From Xenorhabdus innexi (GTDB lineage Bacteria > Pseudomonadota > Gammaproteobacteria > Enterobacterales > Enterobacteriaceae): a DNA stretch of 64,000 nt. Positions 36,205 to 45,244 of the stretch are shown here, piece after piece (the stretch's first letter is position 1; the number at the start of each line of letters is the position of its first letter). The stretch covers positions 1 through 64,000 of the forward strand of contig NZ_NIBU01000019.1 in assembly GCF_002632485.1 (NCBI RefSeq). The letters are read 5' to 3'. A program made the translations under genes and the position numbers. The notes under the pieces were generated by a model. That model made no database searches, had not been told where the DNA came from, and saw only the letters and a list, made by a program, of their open reading frames with translations.

Positions 36205-36717
36205 CTAACACTTCGCGTTGTTATACAACATCGCCCAGACATGTTCCGTCGTTACCGGTTCTATTACGACGGTAACATGGCCTGCCGGTGTTTTTTCAAT
36301 ATGAAAGCCACACGGATCTGCGCCGTAAGCGATGCCAACCGGAATATCAATGATATATTCGCCCGGTGGCAGCATCATGCCACTGCCACGCCAATGTTCC
36401 AGAATGGCGTTATAATCTGTCTCACACCCTATCTGACAGGCCAGTACTCTCTGCACACGTAGCATGATTGCTGATTCGCAAAATGGTACATCCTCACAAA
36501 TCAGATGAACCTGAATCATCGTATTGGTAATAAAACGGTATTGCGATAATCCATTCGGTTTATCATCCGTATCACTCGGTGTCCCGGAATACTTCATGTT
36601 TCTAAGCTGAGTGACCGGACAGCAGACGTTTTTATTCTTTGCAGGCGGTTCGCAAACTTCGGGTTCAAAAAATGTGGTGATTGAAAAATCAAAGTACTGG
36701 CATTTTACCTGCGCCAT
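36205..36717 (-). CDS. Cys-rich structural protein (170 aa)
   Basis: Contains VCEPPAKNKNVCCPVTQL near the N-terminus, further Cys spread along the chain, and MMLPPGEYIIDIPVGIAYGA near residue 120, resembling the protein at 27798-28406. Likely a small virion beta-sandwich protein sitting next to the fiber gene. It lies one base from the portal stop. Confidence 0.6.
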   Translation of the reverse strand: MAQVKCQYFDFSITTFFEPEVCEPPAKNKNVCCPVTQLRNMKYSGTPSDTDDKPNGLSQYRFITNTMIQVHLICEDVPFCESAIMLRVQRVLACQIGCETDYNAILEHWRGSGMMLPPGEYIIDIPVGIAYGADPCGFHIEKTPAGHVTVVIEPVTTEHVWAMLYNNAKC

Positions 36718-36718
36718 A

Positions 36719-38728
36719 CTATCTCCCCAAAGAATGATTCATCTGGTTAATCGTTTGGATCGCCTGCGCACTCCGCCCATCCAGCGGTTGTGTATAATCA
36801 CTGTTATTCATCGCGGGTGCCCCCTCGATTGTCCCACTTTGCCCCGCGCCCACATTGTCCGCCATGCCTGTCAGTGACGCGATAATACCCTGATCCTGAT
36901 TCATGGCATCCTGTAGTGCGATATTGGGTAATCCTTTTGTATCAACGCCCATCTGTGATAGAAGCTGCTCCAGAATACGCATAACAAATGCCGGAGGCAC
37001 TTCAAATCCTTTGGCAAACGGTGCAAGAGACTGCAACACCCAAGTCAGATTCCCTTGTTGTTTTTCTTTTTCTTGCATTCCACGAACACCACTGGCCCGG
37101 ACATTCACATCCCCTTTCAGCGAAGGGTTCGGATTAAACTGTAATTCTATGTCCACAAAGCGTTGTATGATGGGTTCAATCACATGATTTTCTGCATACA
37201 GTAAGGGTTGCTTAATCGCCTTACTCGCCTGATTTAACATCATAGAGACGCCCCCCGATGTTCGGCCAAGCGTAGCCGCACCTTCTGTTTGTCCGAACGC
37301 CAACCGGGGTATCCCGATTAATTCGTAAGCAGACGCATGGGCTTTATCAAAAATACTCCACAGCTCTCCGGCAAGACTGGGAATAGTATAAAACCGGTAA
37401 GCCGGTGCATTCTGGCTGAACGGATCTTGTTTAACCGGCGTAATCTTACGGGGATAAATTTCAGTCGGGTCACCTTCCCCTTTCACACGAGCCGTATCCA
37501 CTTCACCTAATGGGCCAGCAGAAAAATCCATATTGTTCACGAGTGCGCGCCCCGCCGTCGTACATTGGATTTGAACATCTTCAATCGTTTCCGGAATGCT
37601 GCTTCCCCACAGTTCGCCCGGTAAATGGTAAAAGGCCGCTGTATAAAATGGCCGACGCCCCAGTGGATCAGGGTTCAGAACACATTTAATAATTGTACCG
37701 GCCAACACCCATATTTCAGATTCATAAAGTCGGTATTCATTACTGATATCAACCCCGTACTCTTTTAATTTTGCACCCTGTATTCGGCCATAATGGATCA
37801 AGACATCATAGATACCTATCCACGATAAGTCAGAGACACTGGCAATGCCGGAATCACCCAATGCATCCGGCTCTATTTCGCTACCGGTGGCTTCATAAGG
37901 TAAAATGTACTTTTCATGATCCTGCAAGACATAAAATATCGATTCGGCATCAAAACCCACGGTGCCTGACATATCGAGAAGTTCACTCGACGTGAGTCGC
38001 TGACGTTCGATAACATATTCACAGGACTGTACATCTTTGGCATTCGGGGAGGGGAAAATATTAAAGGGCGAAATATTATAGACGCGATGAACCATCTTAT
38101 CCTGATAGACCATTGCCATACCGTCCCATTCTTTCATCTTCCGGGTTTCATAAACGGGGCCTTTCAGAATGGCTAACGGATACGCAACATAGTTATACAG
38201 CCATTGACTGAATTCTGTTTTGAAATTTGCCATTTTCAGCTTTTGTAAAACAACCGGATACAAATTATCTGCCGCTGTCTTCGCTGCCTCGTTATAAAAC
38301 GTCAGCGCCGTTTGCGTCATATTCTTTAACAGGTTCGAGAATAACGATTCATCGCCTCCCGTCATTTCAATGATACGTTGGATATTGGTTTCAATGGCAC
38401 TCATTAATTCATCCTGTACAGGCGCAGGTAACTGAGCAACAGGATCGGTTTCTAAAACAAAAGGCTGTTCAAGAATAGGGTCAAGGACTTCTTCAATCTG
38501 TGCATGGACATTTCGGGTGATCGGGCCGGTAATATTCATGGCAACTTCAATCTCATCATCGTCTGGATCTACCGGCACCGAGTCAATCTGTCCTTTCATC
38601 AGGTCAAGGCTACGCTGACAGCGGCGATGTGCATCACTGTTTGACGATGCTGCTTGCGTATAACGTGCAACAATCAAATTTCCCAGTGTCGCATTCATCT
38701 TTTCCTTACTGCGTGACAGCTTCGCCAT
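36719..38728 (-). CDS. Portal protein (669 aa)
   Basis: Large acidic protein in the canonical terminase - portal - scaffold - coat order. Features typical of P22-like portals: an N-terminal helical part, HAQIEEVLDPILEQPFVL, a central wing with VYNISPFNIFPSPNAKDVQS, RPFYTAAFYHLPGELWGSSI, and a C-terminal Gln/Met/Pro-rich tail. It forms the 12-mer ring through which DNA is packaged and ejected. Confidence 0.8.
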   Translation of the reverse strand: MAKLSRSKEKMNATLGNLIVARYTQAASSNSDAHRRCQRSLDLMKGQIDSVPVDPDDDEIEVAMNITGPITRNVHAQIEEVLDPILEQPFVLETDPVAQLPAPVQDELMSAIETNIQRIIEMTGGDESLFSNLLKNMTQTALTFYNEAAKTAADNLYPVVLQKLKMANFKTEFSQWLYNYVAYPLAILKGPVYETRKMKEWDGMAMVYQDKMVHRVYNISPFNIFPSPNAKDVQSCEYVIERQRLTSSELLDMSGTVGFDAESIFYVLQDHEKYILPYEATGSEIEPDALGDSGIASVSDLSWIGIYDVLIHYGRIQGAKLKEYGVDISNEYRLYESEIWVLAGTIIKCVLNPDPLGRRPFYTAAFYHLPGELWGSSIPETIEDVQIQCTTAGRALVNNMDFSAGPLGEVDTARVKGEGDPTEIYPRKITPVKQDPFSQNAPAYRFYTIPSLAGELWSIFDKAHASAYELIGIPRLAFGQTEGAATLGRTSGGVSMMLNQASKAIKQPLLYAENHVIEPIIQRFVDIELQFNPNPSLKGDVNVRASGVRGMQEKEKQQGNLTWVLQSLAPFAKGFEVPPAFVMRILEQLLSQMGVDTKGLPNIALQDAMNQDQGIIASLTGMADNVGAGQSGTIEGAPAMNNSDYTQPLDGRSAQAIQTINQMNHSLGR

Positions 38729-38733
38729 CGTAT

Positions 38734-38802
38734 TTACACCCTGTATTTTTTGCTACGGGCAGGACAACCCGTTTTACGATTACCACAACGCGCGTAATAC
38801 AT
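38734..38802 (-). CDS. 22-residue microprotein with perfect Shine-Dalgarno
   Basis: AGGAGG sits 4 bases before an ATG at 38802. The frame is 22 codons, begins MYYARCGNRKTGC and is basic with two Cys, then a stop five bases before the portal start. It lies between the 105-residue gene and the portal, with only 8 bases on the left. Strength of the site and tight packing support a real small gene, but it could be translational-coupling machinery for the portal. Confidence 0.5.
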   Translation of the reverse strand: MYYARCGNRKTGCPARSKKYRV

Positions 38803-38810
38803 ATAACCTC

Positions 38811-39128
38811 CTATCTTAAACGTGATGTTAAGTGTGGTGCAGTGACTAAGATAAAGTTATAAACAACTGCCATATCGGGTTCTTTCGTCGCAAGGAAATA
38901 ACTCTTCACAATGTCCGATGCCGATCCAAACAGTAATGTCCATACGGTTGCCATCTGCGTTTCTATCGGAATTAACGTCTGACAAAGCGTCGTAACGGCT
39001 TCGGGCAGTTCTGTCCCATTCGTCGGACTGCCCTCAATAGTATCGCATATTTGCAGTAAGTCATTAACATTTGATTGAATTCTGTTCAGAAGAACACGTG
39101 TTCCATCAATATCTAACCCCTTAATCAT
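38811..39128 (-). CDS. Unknown protein between terminase and portal (105 aa)
   Basis: A helical soluble protein (RIQSNVNDLLQICDTIEGS, and a second Leu-rich helix). Start overlaps the terminase stop by 4 bases. May be a packaging accessory; nothing recognised. Confidence 0.6.
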   Translation of the reverse strand: MIKGLDIDGTRVLLNRIQSNVNDLLQICDTIEGSPTNGTELPEAVTTLCQTLIPIETQMATVWTLLFGSASDIVKSYFLATKEPDMAVVYNFILVTAPHLTSRLR

Positions 39129-40651
39129 ACTCTTTTCCTCCGGACAAAATGATACCGGGTGCGTGGTTTTACCCGTTCATCGGGGGCATTGTCGCTGCGA
39201 CTGTTCACCACATCATAACCCAAACATAAGTACTGTAATGCGTCCATCAGATCCGACACCCAACCAATATGGGATTTTGTCGGCGTCTCCATGACGGTAT
39301 CCGTCTTACCTTTGATATTTTCATAAATATATTTATCATCGATGGCTTTAATGGTCATGACACAGTTGTCACATATTTGCAGCATAGGTACTCCCTCGCT
39401 GTCTAATGTTCGGAGACGACGACTGACCGCTTCAATACGCGGCTCCAGTTTATTTCGGGTATCCCACGGTACGGAGATGGGAATTTTTCGCTGTCGCAAT
39501 ACACCAAAAGGAGACAGCTCTACGGCTTGTCCTTTATCGGCCCCCGCCGGATCACCCCACGCGCCCGCAATAACATTACGCGTATACTTCTGCATGAGAA
39601 CCGGACGACAATAACCGTCAAACAAGGTGGAGACGGCCATCGCCTCCCCCATCACTTCATCCGTGATCACAATACGCCCTGTCTTCGTCCCAATGCCTAT
39701 CAGCATGACGGGGGTTCGTCCGAAGTCAAAAGCAAGATAAACCGGGGCACCATCAGGAATACGAACACTATTGCGGGGAATAACATGAAGCGGAACACGA
39801 AACTCCGGGAACACCACCTTGCCTGTTTTCAGGGGGGAAAACATTCCTTCAACATAAGCCCGGATATAGTCATCGGAATTTCCCAGCATCTTATAATAAT
39901 AATTATAGCCGTCAGCCAGATTATGAATGTTTTCGGCTTTTGGATTGGGTATCCATTCTCCGCCGGGATCTTTCGGCCGTAACAAGGCAGGCGGTTGTTT
40001 GAATAATTCAAAATACGGGCGACCAATTTCGCGTTCGATTTTTTCCCAGATAGGCTTTTTCTGTAATGACCAGGTATAAAGCCAATGGCTTTCTTTGGGG
40101 CCGTTGGTGGTAAATAACATACCTGTCCAGGTAGGAGTGCCCCGCACCGCTGACGGATAACGCCCGATACGTGTTGAAATCACTTCGACAATTTCTTCAG
40201 GTATCTCTGAGGCTTCATCAATCATCACCCCCGTCATTTCGGCACCCAGCGCGTCCCCTAATGCCGCTTCACTGTCCATTGCGGCAAATTGCCATTCACT
40301 GTGAATGCGCGTTCCATCCGGTAAATCCATCTGCCACGTCGCCAGAATATTGGGGCTTTCCACCACATGGCTGTAATTCATAAGGCCACCCATTGCCAGT
40401 TTGAACGTTTCTAATGTGTTACGTTTTAACTGCTTGTTGGTATTTCGAATGACGACCCAACGGGTATAACGCGTGCGGTCTGCGTTGGCCGGAGACTGAA
40501 TGAGAGAACGGATGATCAAATCTTTAAATGCCTTCGTCGTTTTTGCCGATCCCGCTGGCCCAATGACGCCCCGGATATAAGCATTACTTCGGTGCATCTG
40601 TAATAGCGTTTGATGTTTATCAAAACTTAAATCTACTTCGAGACGCGCCAT
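39125..40651 (-). CDS. Large terminase subunit
   Basis: The product has 508 residues. Walker A variant GPAGSAKTT at residues 31-39, Walker B VMIDEASE at 142-149, motif III around TTNGPKE. The nuclease domain begins YLAFDFGRTP near residue 288, with later acidic residues (VITDEV, and DLMDALQYL near the C-terminus). It should pump DNA into the procapsid and cut the concatemer. It overlaps the small-subunit-like gene by one base and is followed by portal-side genes. Confidence 0.93.
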   Translation of the reverse strand: MARLEVDLSFDKHQTLLQMHRSNAYIRGVIGPAGSAKTTKAFKDLIIRSLIQSPANADRTRYTRWVVIRNTNKQLKRNTLETFKLAMGGLMNYSHVVESPNILATWQMDLPDGTRIHSEWQFAAMDSEAALGDALGAEMTGVMIDEASEIPEEIVEVISTRIGRYPSAVRGTPTWTGMLFTTNGPKESHWLYTWSLQKKPIWEKIEREIGRPYFELFKQPPALLRPKDPGGEWIPNPKAENIHNLADGYNYYYKMLGNSDDYIRAYVEGMFSPLKTGKVVFPEFRVPLHVIPRNSVRIPDGAPVYLAFDFGRTPVMLIGIGTKTGRIVITDEVMGEAMAVSTLFDGYCRPVLMQKYTRNVIAGAWGDPAGADKGQAVELSPFGVLRQRKIPISVPWDTRNKLEPRIEAVSRRLRTLDSEGVPMLQICDNCVMTIKAIDDKYIYENIKGKTDTVMETPTKSHIGWVSDLMDALQYLCLGYDVVNSRSDNAPDERVKPRTRYHFVRRKRV

Positions 40652-41346
40652 TAATCCGCCTCCATATCAATCACAATCTCCTGTTCCGATACGGCTTTTA
40701 ACTTCGGTGAAAAGGGACTCTGGTCACCAAAATTAAACACGATATTCGCCGCCGAGCCGGGATTTATCATATCGCTTTTCTCATTACGCGGTATGGCATC
40801 AGCCACCTGTGCCATTGCAGTAAAGGCGCGTACACGATCTGAATCTTTTGTATTCTTATTCATCACTAAATCGTGGATGGCATCAAGTTGTGCATCCACC
40901 ATTAACTTCGCCCTGGCACGTAACATCCCGTTCACGTCTTTTTCCATGTCTTTTCGGAACGTTTTGACCAATAAAGCAAAATCGTCTTCTTTCAGTTTTA
41001 AAAGCACATCATCATCCGACAGACTATATGCTTTACAAATAAGACTAATTTTATTATCACCAAAGTAGGCAATATCTCGCGCCAATGTCACGTCTGTCGC
41101 CAACATCGTCTGCAATTCACTGCGCAATCGATCATGGATCACCTGGCTTGACCGTTCACTATCCGGAAATGTACGCTCATCAGACCAGAGTTTTTCCGTG
41201 TCACTCCACGTTGTTTCTGCTAATTGACTAATTGCGGAAAGCGGATCATGCTGTTCTTCATCAAATAACGAAAAAGGAAAATCATCTGGCCCCAGCATAA
41301 GATGTAATGGCTTATCACCGAACATACGCGATTCCTCAGAGGTCAT
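40651..41346 (-). CDS. Probable small terminase subunit
   Basis: The product has 231 residues, directly upstream of the large terminase and coupled to it by TAATG. Residues about 80-130 are a helical region (ICKAYSLSDDDVLLKLKEDD) like small terminase N-terminal DNA-binding helices, and the C-terminus is acidic. Start ATG abuts the divergent start at 41347; TAGGATAG supplies its ribosome site. The role is inferred from position and length. Confidence 0.65.
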   Translation of the reverse strand: MTSEESRMFGDKPLHLMLGPDDFPFSLFDEEQHDPLSAISQLAETTWSDTEKLWSDERTFPDSERSSQVIHDRLRSELQTMLATDVTLARDIAYFGDNKISLICKAYSLSDDDVLLKLKEDDFALLVKTFRKDMEKDVNGMLRARAKLMVDAQLDAIHDLVMNKNTKDSDRVRAFTAMAQVADAIPRNEKSDMINPGSAANIVFNFGDQSPFSPKLKAVSEQEIVIDMEAD

Positions 41347-41835
41347 ATGTCCTATCCTAATGGTACTATTATTAAATCAGCCCAAAATTTTCCCCGTTAC
41401 ACCCGATTTGGTAATGGCTGTATTTTCGCACCTGGCTGTTCCTTTTCAAATCCCTGTTATTTTGGTAAAGGCTGTCTCTTTCAAAAAGGGTGTGCACTTA
41501 ATTTTGTCCCTGATAATAAGCCTCATCCCCCTCATGAAACGGGTGAGGGCAATGTTTTTGCAGAAAATTGTACCCTTATGTATGTTATTGTGGGTACGGC
41601 TAATGTAATACGCAATCCGGCCATGTATCAACCTGTCTCACAAGGTCTTGGCACCATCGTTGGTGATGGACATAATCACAATAATTCATGTCAAATATCC
41701 AGTACTATTACGTACACAAAAGGACAGGTTATTTCAGATTGCCGTGTAAGTCAGAATTGGAAAGACGCTTCACAACCCGATGGCTTTACTCACGATACCG
41801 CCAAAGTCAAAGATACCTCCTGGGGGATAACATGA
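41347..41835 (+). CDS. Left-handed beta-helix-like protein (162 aa)
   Basis: Starts immediately next to the divergent start of the small terminase gene, with AGAGGT as ribosome site. The sequence shows imperfect hexapeptide-type repeats (RFGNGCIFAPGCSFSNPC, then YFGKGCLFQKGCALN) with regular Gly-Cys positions, typical of a left-handed beta helix. Such domains form trimers. Together with its own downstream small gene it faces away from the late operon and could be a surface or fiber component. Confidence 0.6.
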   Translation: MSYPNGTIIKSAQNFPRYTRFGNGCIFAPGCSFSNPCYFGKGCLFQKGCALNFVPDNKPHPPHETGEGNVFAENCTLMYVIVGTANVIRNPAMYQPVSQGLGTIVGDGHNHNNSCQISSTITYTKGQVISDCRVSQNWKDASQPDGFTHDTAKVKDTSWGIT

Positions 41836-42026
41836 ATCAATTAGACGACAACAGAATCCAATTAAAAGACAGCGAAGCCCTTTCTGTCCGCGTAACAGAT
41901 TGTGCTACCAATAAAAATCAAACGAATAATACACAATCTTATCAATCCGACTATGATGGTAAATCCTATAAACCACCGGTCACCTATCAGGGGCGCACAA
42001 AAAATGATCCTATTTATTCGACGTAA
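41832..42026 (+). CDS. Unknown polar protein (64 aa)
   Basis: ATG 41832 overlaps the previous stop (ATGA), with GGGGG a few bases upstream. It begins MNQLDDNRIQLKDSE, is Asn/Gln-rich and probably disordered. Its 3' end overlaps the convergent fiber gene by 17 bases. Confidence 0.55.
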   Translation: MNQLDDNRIQLKDSEALSVRVTDCATNKNQTNNTQSYQSDYDGKSYKPPVTYQGRTKNDPIYST

Positions 42027-43971
42027 GAGTCAACATATTTGCGTTCGACAACAACTGAATCACCTGATTTAAGGTCTTTATCACATCCCCCAGTGATGCG
42101 TCTGCGGGAAGAAGTGAGACAATATTATCTTTATTATTTTTATACGCATCAGAAATAGTCGCCAAACTGTATAGATCCTGCGGTGGCAATGTATCTCCTA
42201 AAATCGTCGTATCAAGATAGAGCTTTACACGACCATCATGGGCAAAGCCTATTACGCCTCCTCTATACTCCCCCATTTTGTCCTGCGGATTGACTTTTTT
42301 AAAGCCAGAAAAAATAACATCAGGTTTACCTTCTGTGAAAACTTTATCTTCTTGATCCTTACTGAAAATATTATTCGAAGCCAGCCAATACGACCCTGCA
42401 ATATCCTGTATATAAATTTGAGCCATATTACTGTTTAAAAGATCTGCCCACTGAGTGAAGTCAATACTAGCACTCATAAAATCTCTTACAACAACACCGT
42501 TTGGTATGAGTGCGATTTGATACGAACCATTACCACTGACTATCACTCTTATTTTGGCAGAAGGATCAGAGGTTGGCCCATTTTTTATGGTATTCGGTGT
42601 CGGATTCGTTGTTGCATCGTAGTCACCTTCCCAAATAATGTAGGTCATTGGCCCCGACAACGTATTAAAATCCACCGGATTTTCTTTTGTTGAAGGTAAT
42701 TCCTTTACATTCACCACTTTTTGTAACTGTTCCACATTCACCGCATCATAAGGCAATGTTCCTGCTGCGACATTGGTGAGTGTTCTCTGCAAATTTGCAC
42801 CAACGTTGCCTATCGATACGGTATCCGGAGTGGTCACGCTACTTTGATATCCAATAGCGACACTTCCTTTCGCAGTCACTTGTGCTTCATTGCCGACCGC
42901 TATCGCGTTTTCAAATGCACTGCTCTTTTTACCAATCGCAATTGCGCCTTTTTCTGTTGATTGTGCACTGAGTCCGATGGCAATAGTCTGATCGTATATG
43001 GCCTGTGCACTTATACCAAGAGCAATAGCTTGCGCACCTGTTCCCGTTGCATTTACCCCTAGCGCGATCCCCCCATGAGGCGCAGTCGTATTAGCACTCA
43101 GATCGCCCACCTCAGAATCCGCCGCAACAGACAAATAGCGAGCCACCTCTTTCGTAATCCCCACGACATACAATCCCTTTTCTGAATATGTCAGCCCGTT
43201 GGAAACGTCATTAGCAATGAATAAACTGACTTTGGTAGGATCATCGGGTTTTTGACTATCTGTCTTCACCTGAAACTGTGTGTAAAGAAAAGATTGCTTT
43301 GGCACATAAAGGCCATCATCTTCGCTAAATAGTACATTATCTTCTTTAGCACTAACGGAAGCCCCCTTTCCTGTTCCTCCTGCACTAAAGAGCCCATCCT
43401 TTTCCAAAGTCAGTGCATTCCCTTTTTGATTGGACAGTTGAACGCCAATTGTCGTTGTTTTATGTGTTTCATCAACCGTGGTCTGCGTAGTGATAATTGA
43501 TGCATCTTTTGCGCTGATTTTATCCTCTATCGTAGGGCCTACCTTTCCTTTCATCGAATCTTCAAAGGCTTTTTCTGATGTATCGGCTCCGACAGGTTGT
43601 TTCGACTTCCAGAATTCATATGCCGATTCTCCAGTCTTCCCTTCCATATATTTCTCAAAGGCTTTTTCTGATGTATCGGCTCCGACAGGTTGTTTCGACT
43701 TCCAGAATTCATATGCCGATTCTCCAGTCTTCCCTTCCATGTATTTTTCAAAGGCTTTTTTCGATGTATCCGAACCCCGAGATTGCTGCTCTTTCCAGAA
43801 TTCATACGCAGATTCTCCGGTCTTCCCTTCCATGTATTTTTCAAAGGCACACTCCGATGTATCCGAACCCGAAGGCTGGTGCTCTTTCCAAAATTCATAC
43901 GCAGATTCTCCGGGTTTACCACGGCGCATGGGACGATTACCTAATGTGCGATCATTTTCACAGCCGTTCAT
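42010..43971 (-). CDS. Fiber with 31-residue repeats and YadA-like head and neck (653 aa)
   Basis: The N-terminal 140 residues hold four tandem 31-residue units (GKTGESAYEFWK, then a Gly/Asp spacer, then AFEKYME). The middle has YadA/Hep_Hag head repeats (AIAIGKKSSAFENAIAVG, VAIGYQSS) and a YadA neck (TNVAAGTLPYDAVNVEQL). The C-terminal 200 residues are a distinct beta-rich domain rather than the autotransporter membrane anchor. The lack of signal peptide and anchor, and the position beside virion genes, indicate a phage fiber that borrowed trimeric-adhesin modules for receptor binding. Confidence 0.75.
   Translation of the reverse strand: MNGCENDRTLGNRPMRRGKPGESAYEFWKEHQPSGSDTSECAFEKYMEGKTGESAYEFWKEQQSRGSDTSKKAFEKYMEGKTGESAYEFWKSKQPVGADTSEKAFEKYMEGKTGESAYEFWKSKQPVGADTSEKAFEDSMKGKVGPTIEDKISAKDASIITTQTTVDETHKTTTIGVQLSNQKGNALTLEKDGLFSAGGTGKGASVSAKEDNVLFSEDDGLYVPKQSFLYTQFQVKTDSQKPDDPTKVSLFIANDVSNGLTYSEKGLYVVGITKEVARYLSVAADSEVGDLSANTTAPHGGIALGVNATGTGAQAIALGISAQAIYDQTIAIGLSAQSTEKGAIAIGKKSSAFENAIAVGNEAQVTAKGSVAIGYQSSVTTPDTVSIGNVGANLQRTLTNVAAGTLPYDAVNVEQLQKVVNVKELPSTKENPVDFNTLSGPMTYIIWEGDYDATTNPTPNTIKNGPTSDPSAKIRVIVSGNGSYQIALIPNGVVVRDFMSASIDFTQWADLLNSNMAQIYIQDIAGSYWLASNNIFSKDQEDKVFTEGKPDVIFSGFKKVNPQDKMGEYRGGVIGFAHDGRVKLYLDTTILGDTLPPQDLYSLATISDAYKNNKDNIVSLLPADASLGDVIKTLNQVIQLLSNANMLTLTSNK
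43554..43926. repeat. 93-bp direct repeats in fiber gene
   Basis: Four units of 93 bases encode the 31-residue repeats. The two copies at about 43564-43656 and 43657-43749 are nearly identical over their whole length (GATGTATCGGCTCCGACAGG in both), pointing to recent duplication. Confidence 0.85.
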
Positions 43972-44054
43972 TTTATCACCCTTAATAGACCAATTTTTTA
44001 ACAGTATACCTCTTAACCAACAACTTTTAATGTTCTGTCTTTCTATATCAATAA

Positions 44055-44229
44055 AGACTCAATAAATAACTTTGTATGACTCAATATGAGATTTTATCGG
44101 TGCGCTTATTTGTGAACATACGAATATTTCTCAAATTGAGTCATTGAAAGACTCAATAAATATCTTTGTGTGTTCGATTTTGCACTTATGGATTTTGTAC
44201 GCTATAATTTTAACTTTTGTATGACTCAA
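44055..44229. promoter_or_regulatory. parC: parC centromere with iterons and parMR promoter
   Basis: TGACTCAA-type repeats lie at about 44055, 44077, 44136 (inverted), 44149 and 44222. A 22-base direct repeat, GACTCAATAAATA(A/T)CTTTGT, is at 44056 and 44150. Embedded between them is a strong promoter: TTGCAC (44180), 17 bases, TATAAT (44203-44208). In R1 plasmid parC likewise has repeat clusters around the par promoter, bound by ParR for segregation and repression. Confidence 0.75.
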
Positions 44230-44256
44230 ATTGAGAAATTAAAAAGGGGTATTGAA

Positions 44257-45240
44257 ATGCATGTTGCTTGTGATGATGGCTCTACCGCCGTTAAATTAGC
44301 CTGGTTTGAAGACGATAAATTAGAGACGTTTACGTCACTGCATTCTTTTCGTAAAGGATGGGCCGTCAATAGCGGAATAGGTAAACGACAACTATTTAAT
44401 TTTGAAATTGCGAATACCAACTATACCTTTGGGTACGCTGATAGCCGCTCGTTAAGCAGTACCAATATTGAATACCAATACAATGATCTGAATCTGCTGG
44501 CGATACACCATGCATTACTAACCAGTGGCATTCCACTACAACCCGTTGATCTCACCGTCACACTGCCTATCAGTGAGTACTACAATGCAGACTGTCAGAA
44601 AAACACATTGAACATCGAACGTAAAATCGCCAATGTGCTTCGTCCGATTAAGCTGAATAACGGTGAATGCTTTCCTATCCGCAACGTTGACGTCATGCCG
44701 GAATCACTGACTGCGATTTTTTCTGCGGTAGCGAAATATAATGTTGGCCCAATGGAAAAATCGCTGGTGATTGATTTAGGCGGTACAACTATAGATAACG
44801 CCATTATTCTCGGACAGTTTGAAGAAATTACCAATATTCACGGCAATTCCAATATCGGTATGAATCTTGTCACAAAGCCTGTTATGTCCGCGTTACAAAT
44901 GGCAGATAGTAATATGAGTGAATATATGGTTGATGAAGTTATTCGCCAACACAATAACACCGATTTTTTAAAACAGGTTATCAATAACCATGCCAAAATT
45001 CCGTTCGTTTTAGATACCATGAAGCAAGCGATAGAACAGTTAAACAAACTTGTTATCAACGAATTATCCGATTTTCGTGATGTTAATCGTGTCTGGATCG
45101 TGGGGGGAGCAGCGGAAGTGATTGAACCATCCATTCGGAAAAACTGGCCGATTCCAAAGGAAAAAATCATTGTCGTTCCTAATGCACAGACCGCACAAGC
45201 CAGAGAAATTGCGATGTACATGAGACAAAAAGGATCATAA
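44257..45240 (+). CDS. parM: ParM actin-like segregation ATPase (StbA)
   Basis: The product has 327 residues from ATG 44257, behind AAGGGGT; upstream in-frame codons run into parC. Actin-fold motifs: CDDGSTAVKLAW (phosphate 1), IHHALLTSGIPL, SLVIDLGGTTIDNAI (phosphate 2) and RVWIVGGAAEVI (adenosine). Many stretches match R1 ParM closely (PESLTAI, YYN, NTLNIERK in place of NTENIERK). It polymerises into filaments that push sister plasmids apart. parR follows 4 bases downstream. Confidence 0.93.
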   Translation: MHVACDDGSTAVKLAWFEDDKLETFTSLHSFRKGWAVNSGIGKRQLFNFEIANTNYTFGYADSRSLSSTNIEYQYNDLNLLAIHHALLTSGIPLQPVDLTVTLPISEYYNADCQKNTLNIERKIANVLRPIKLNNGECFPIRNVDVMPESLTAIFSAVAKYNVGPMEKSLVIDLGGTTIDNAIILGQFEEITNIHGNSNIGMNLVTKPVMSALQMADSNMSEYMVDEVIRQHNNTDFLKQVINNHAKIPFVLDTMKQAIEQLNKLVINELSDFRDVNRVWIVGGAAEVIEPSIRKNWPIPKEKIIVVPNAQTAQAREIAMYMRQKGS

Positions 45241-45244
45241 TGCT

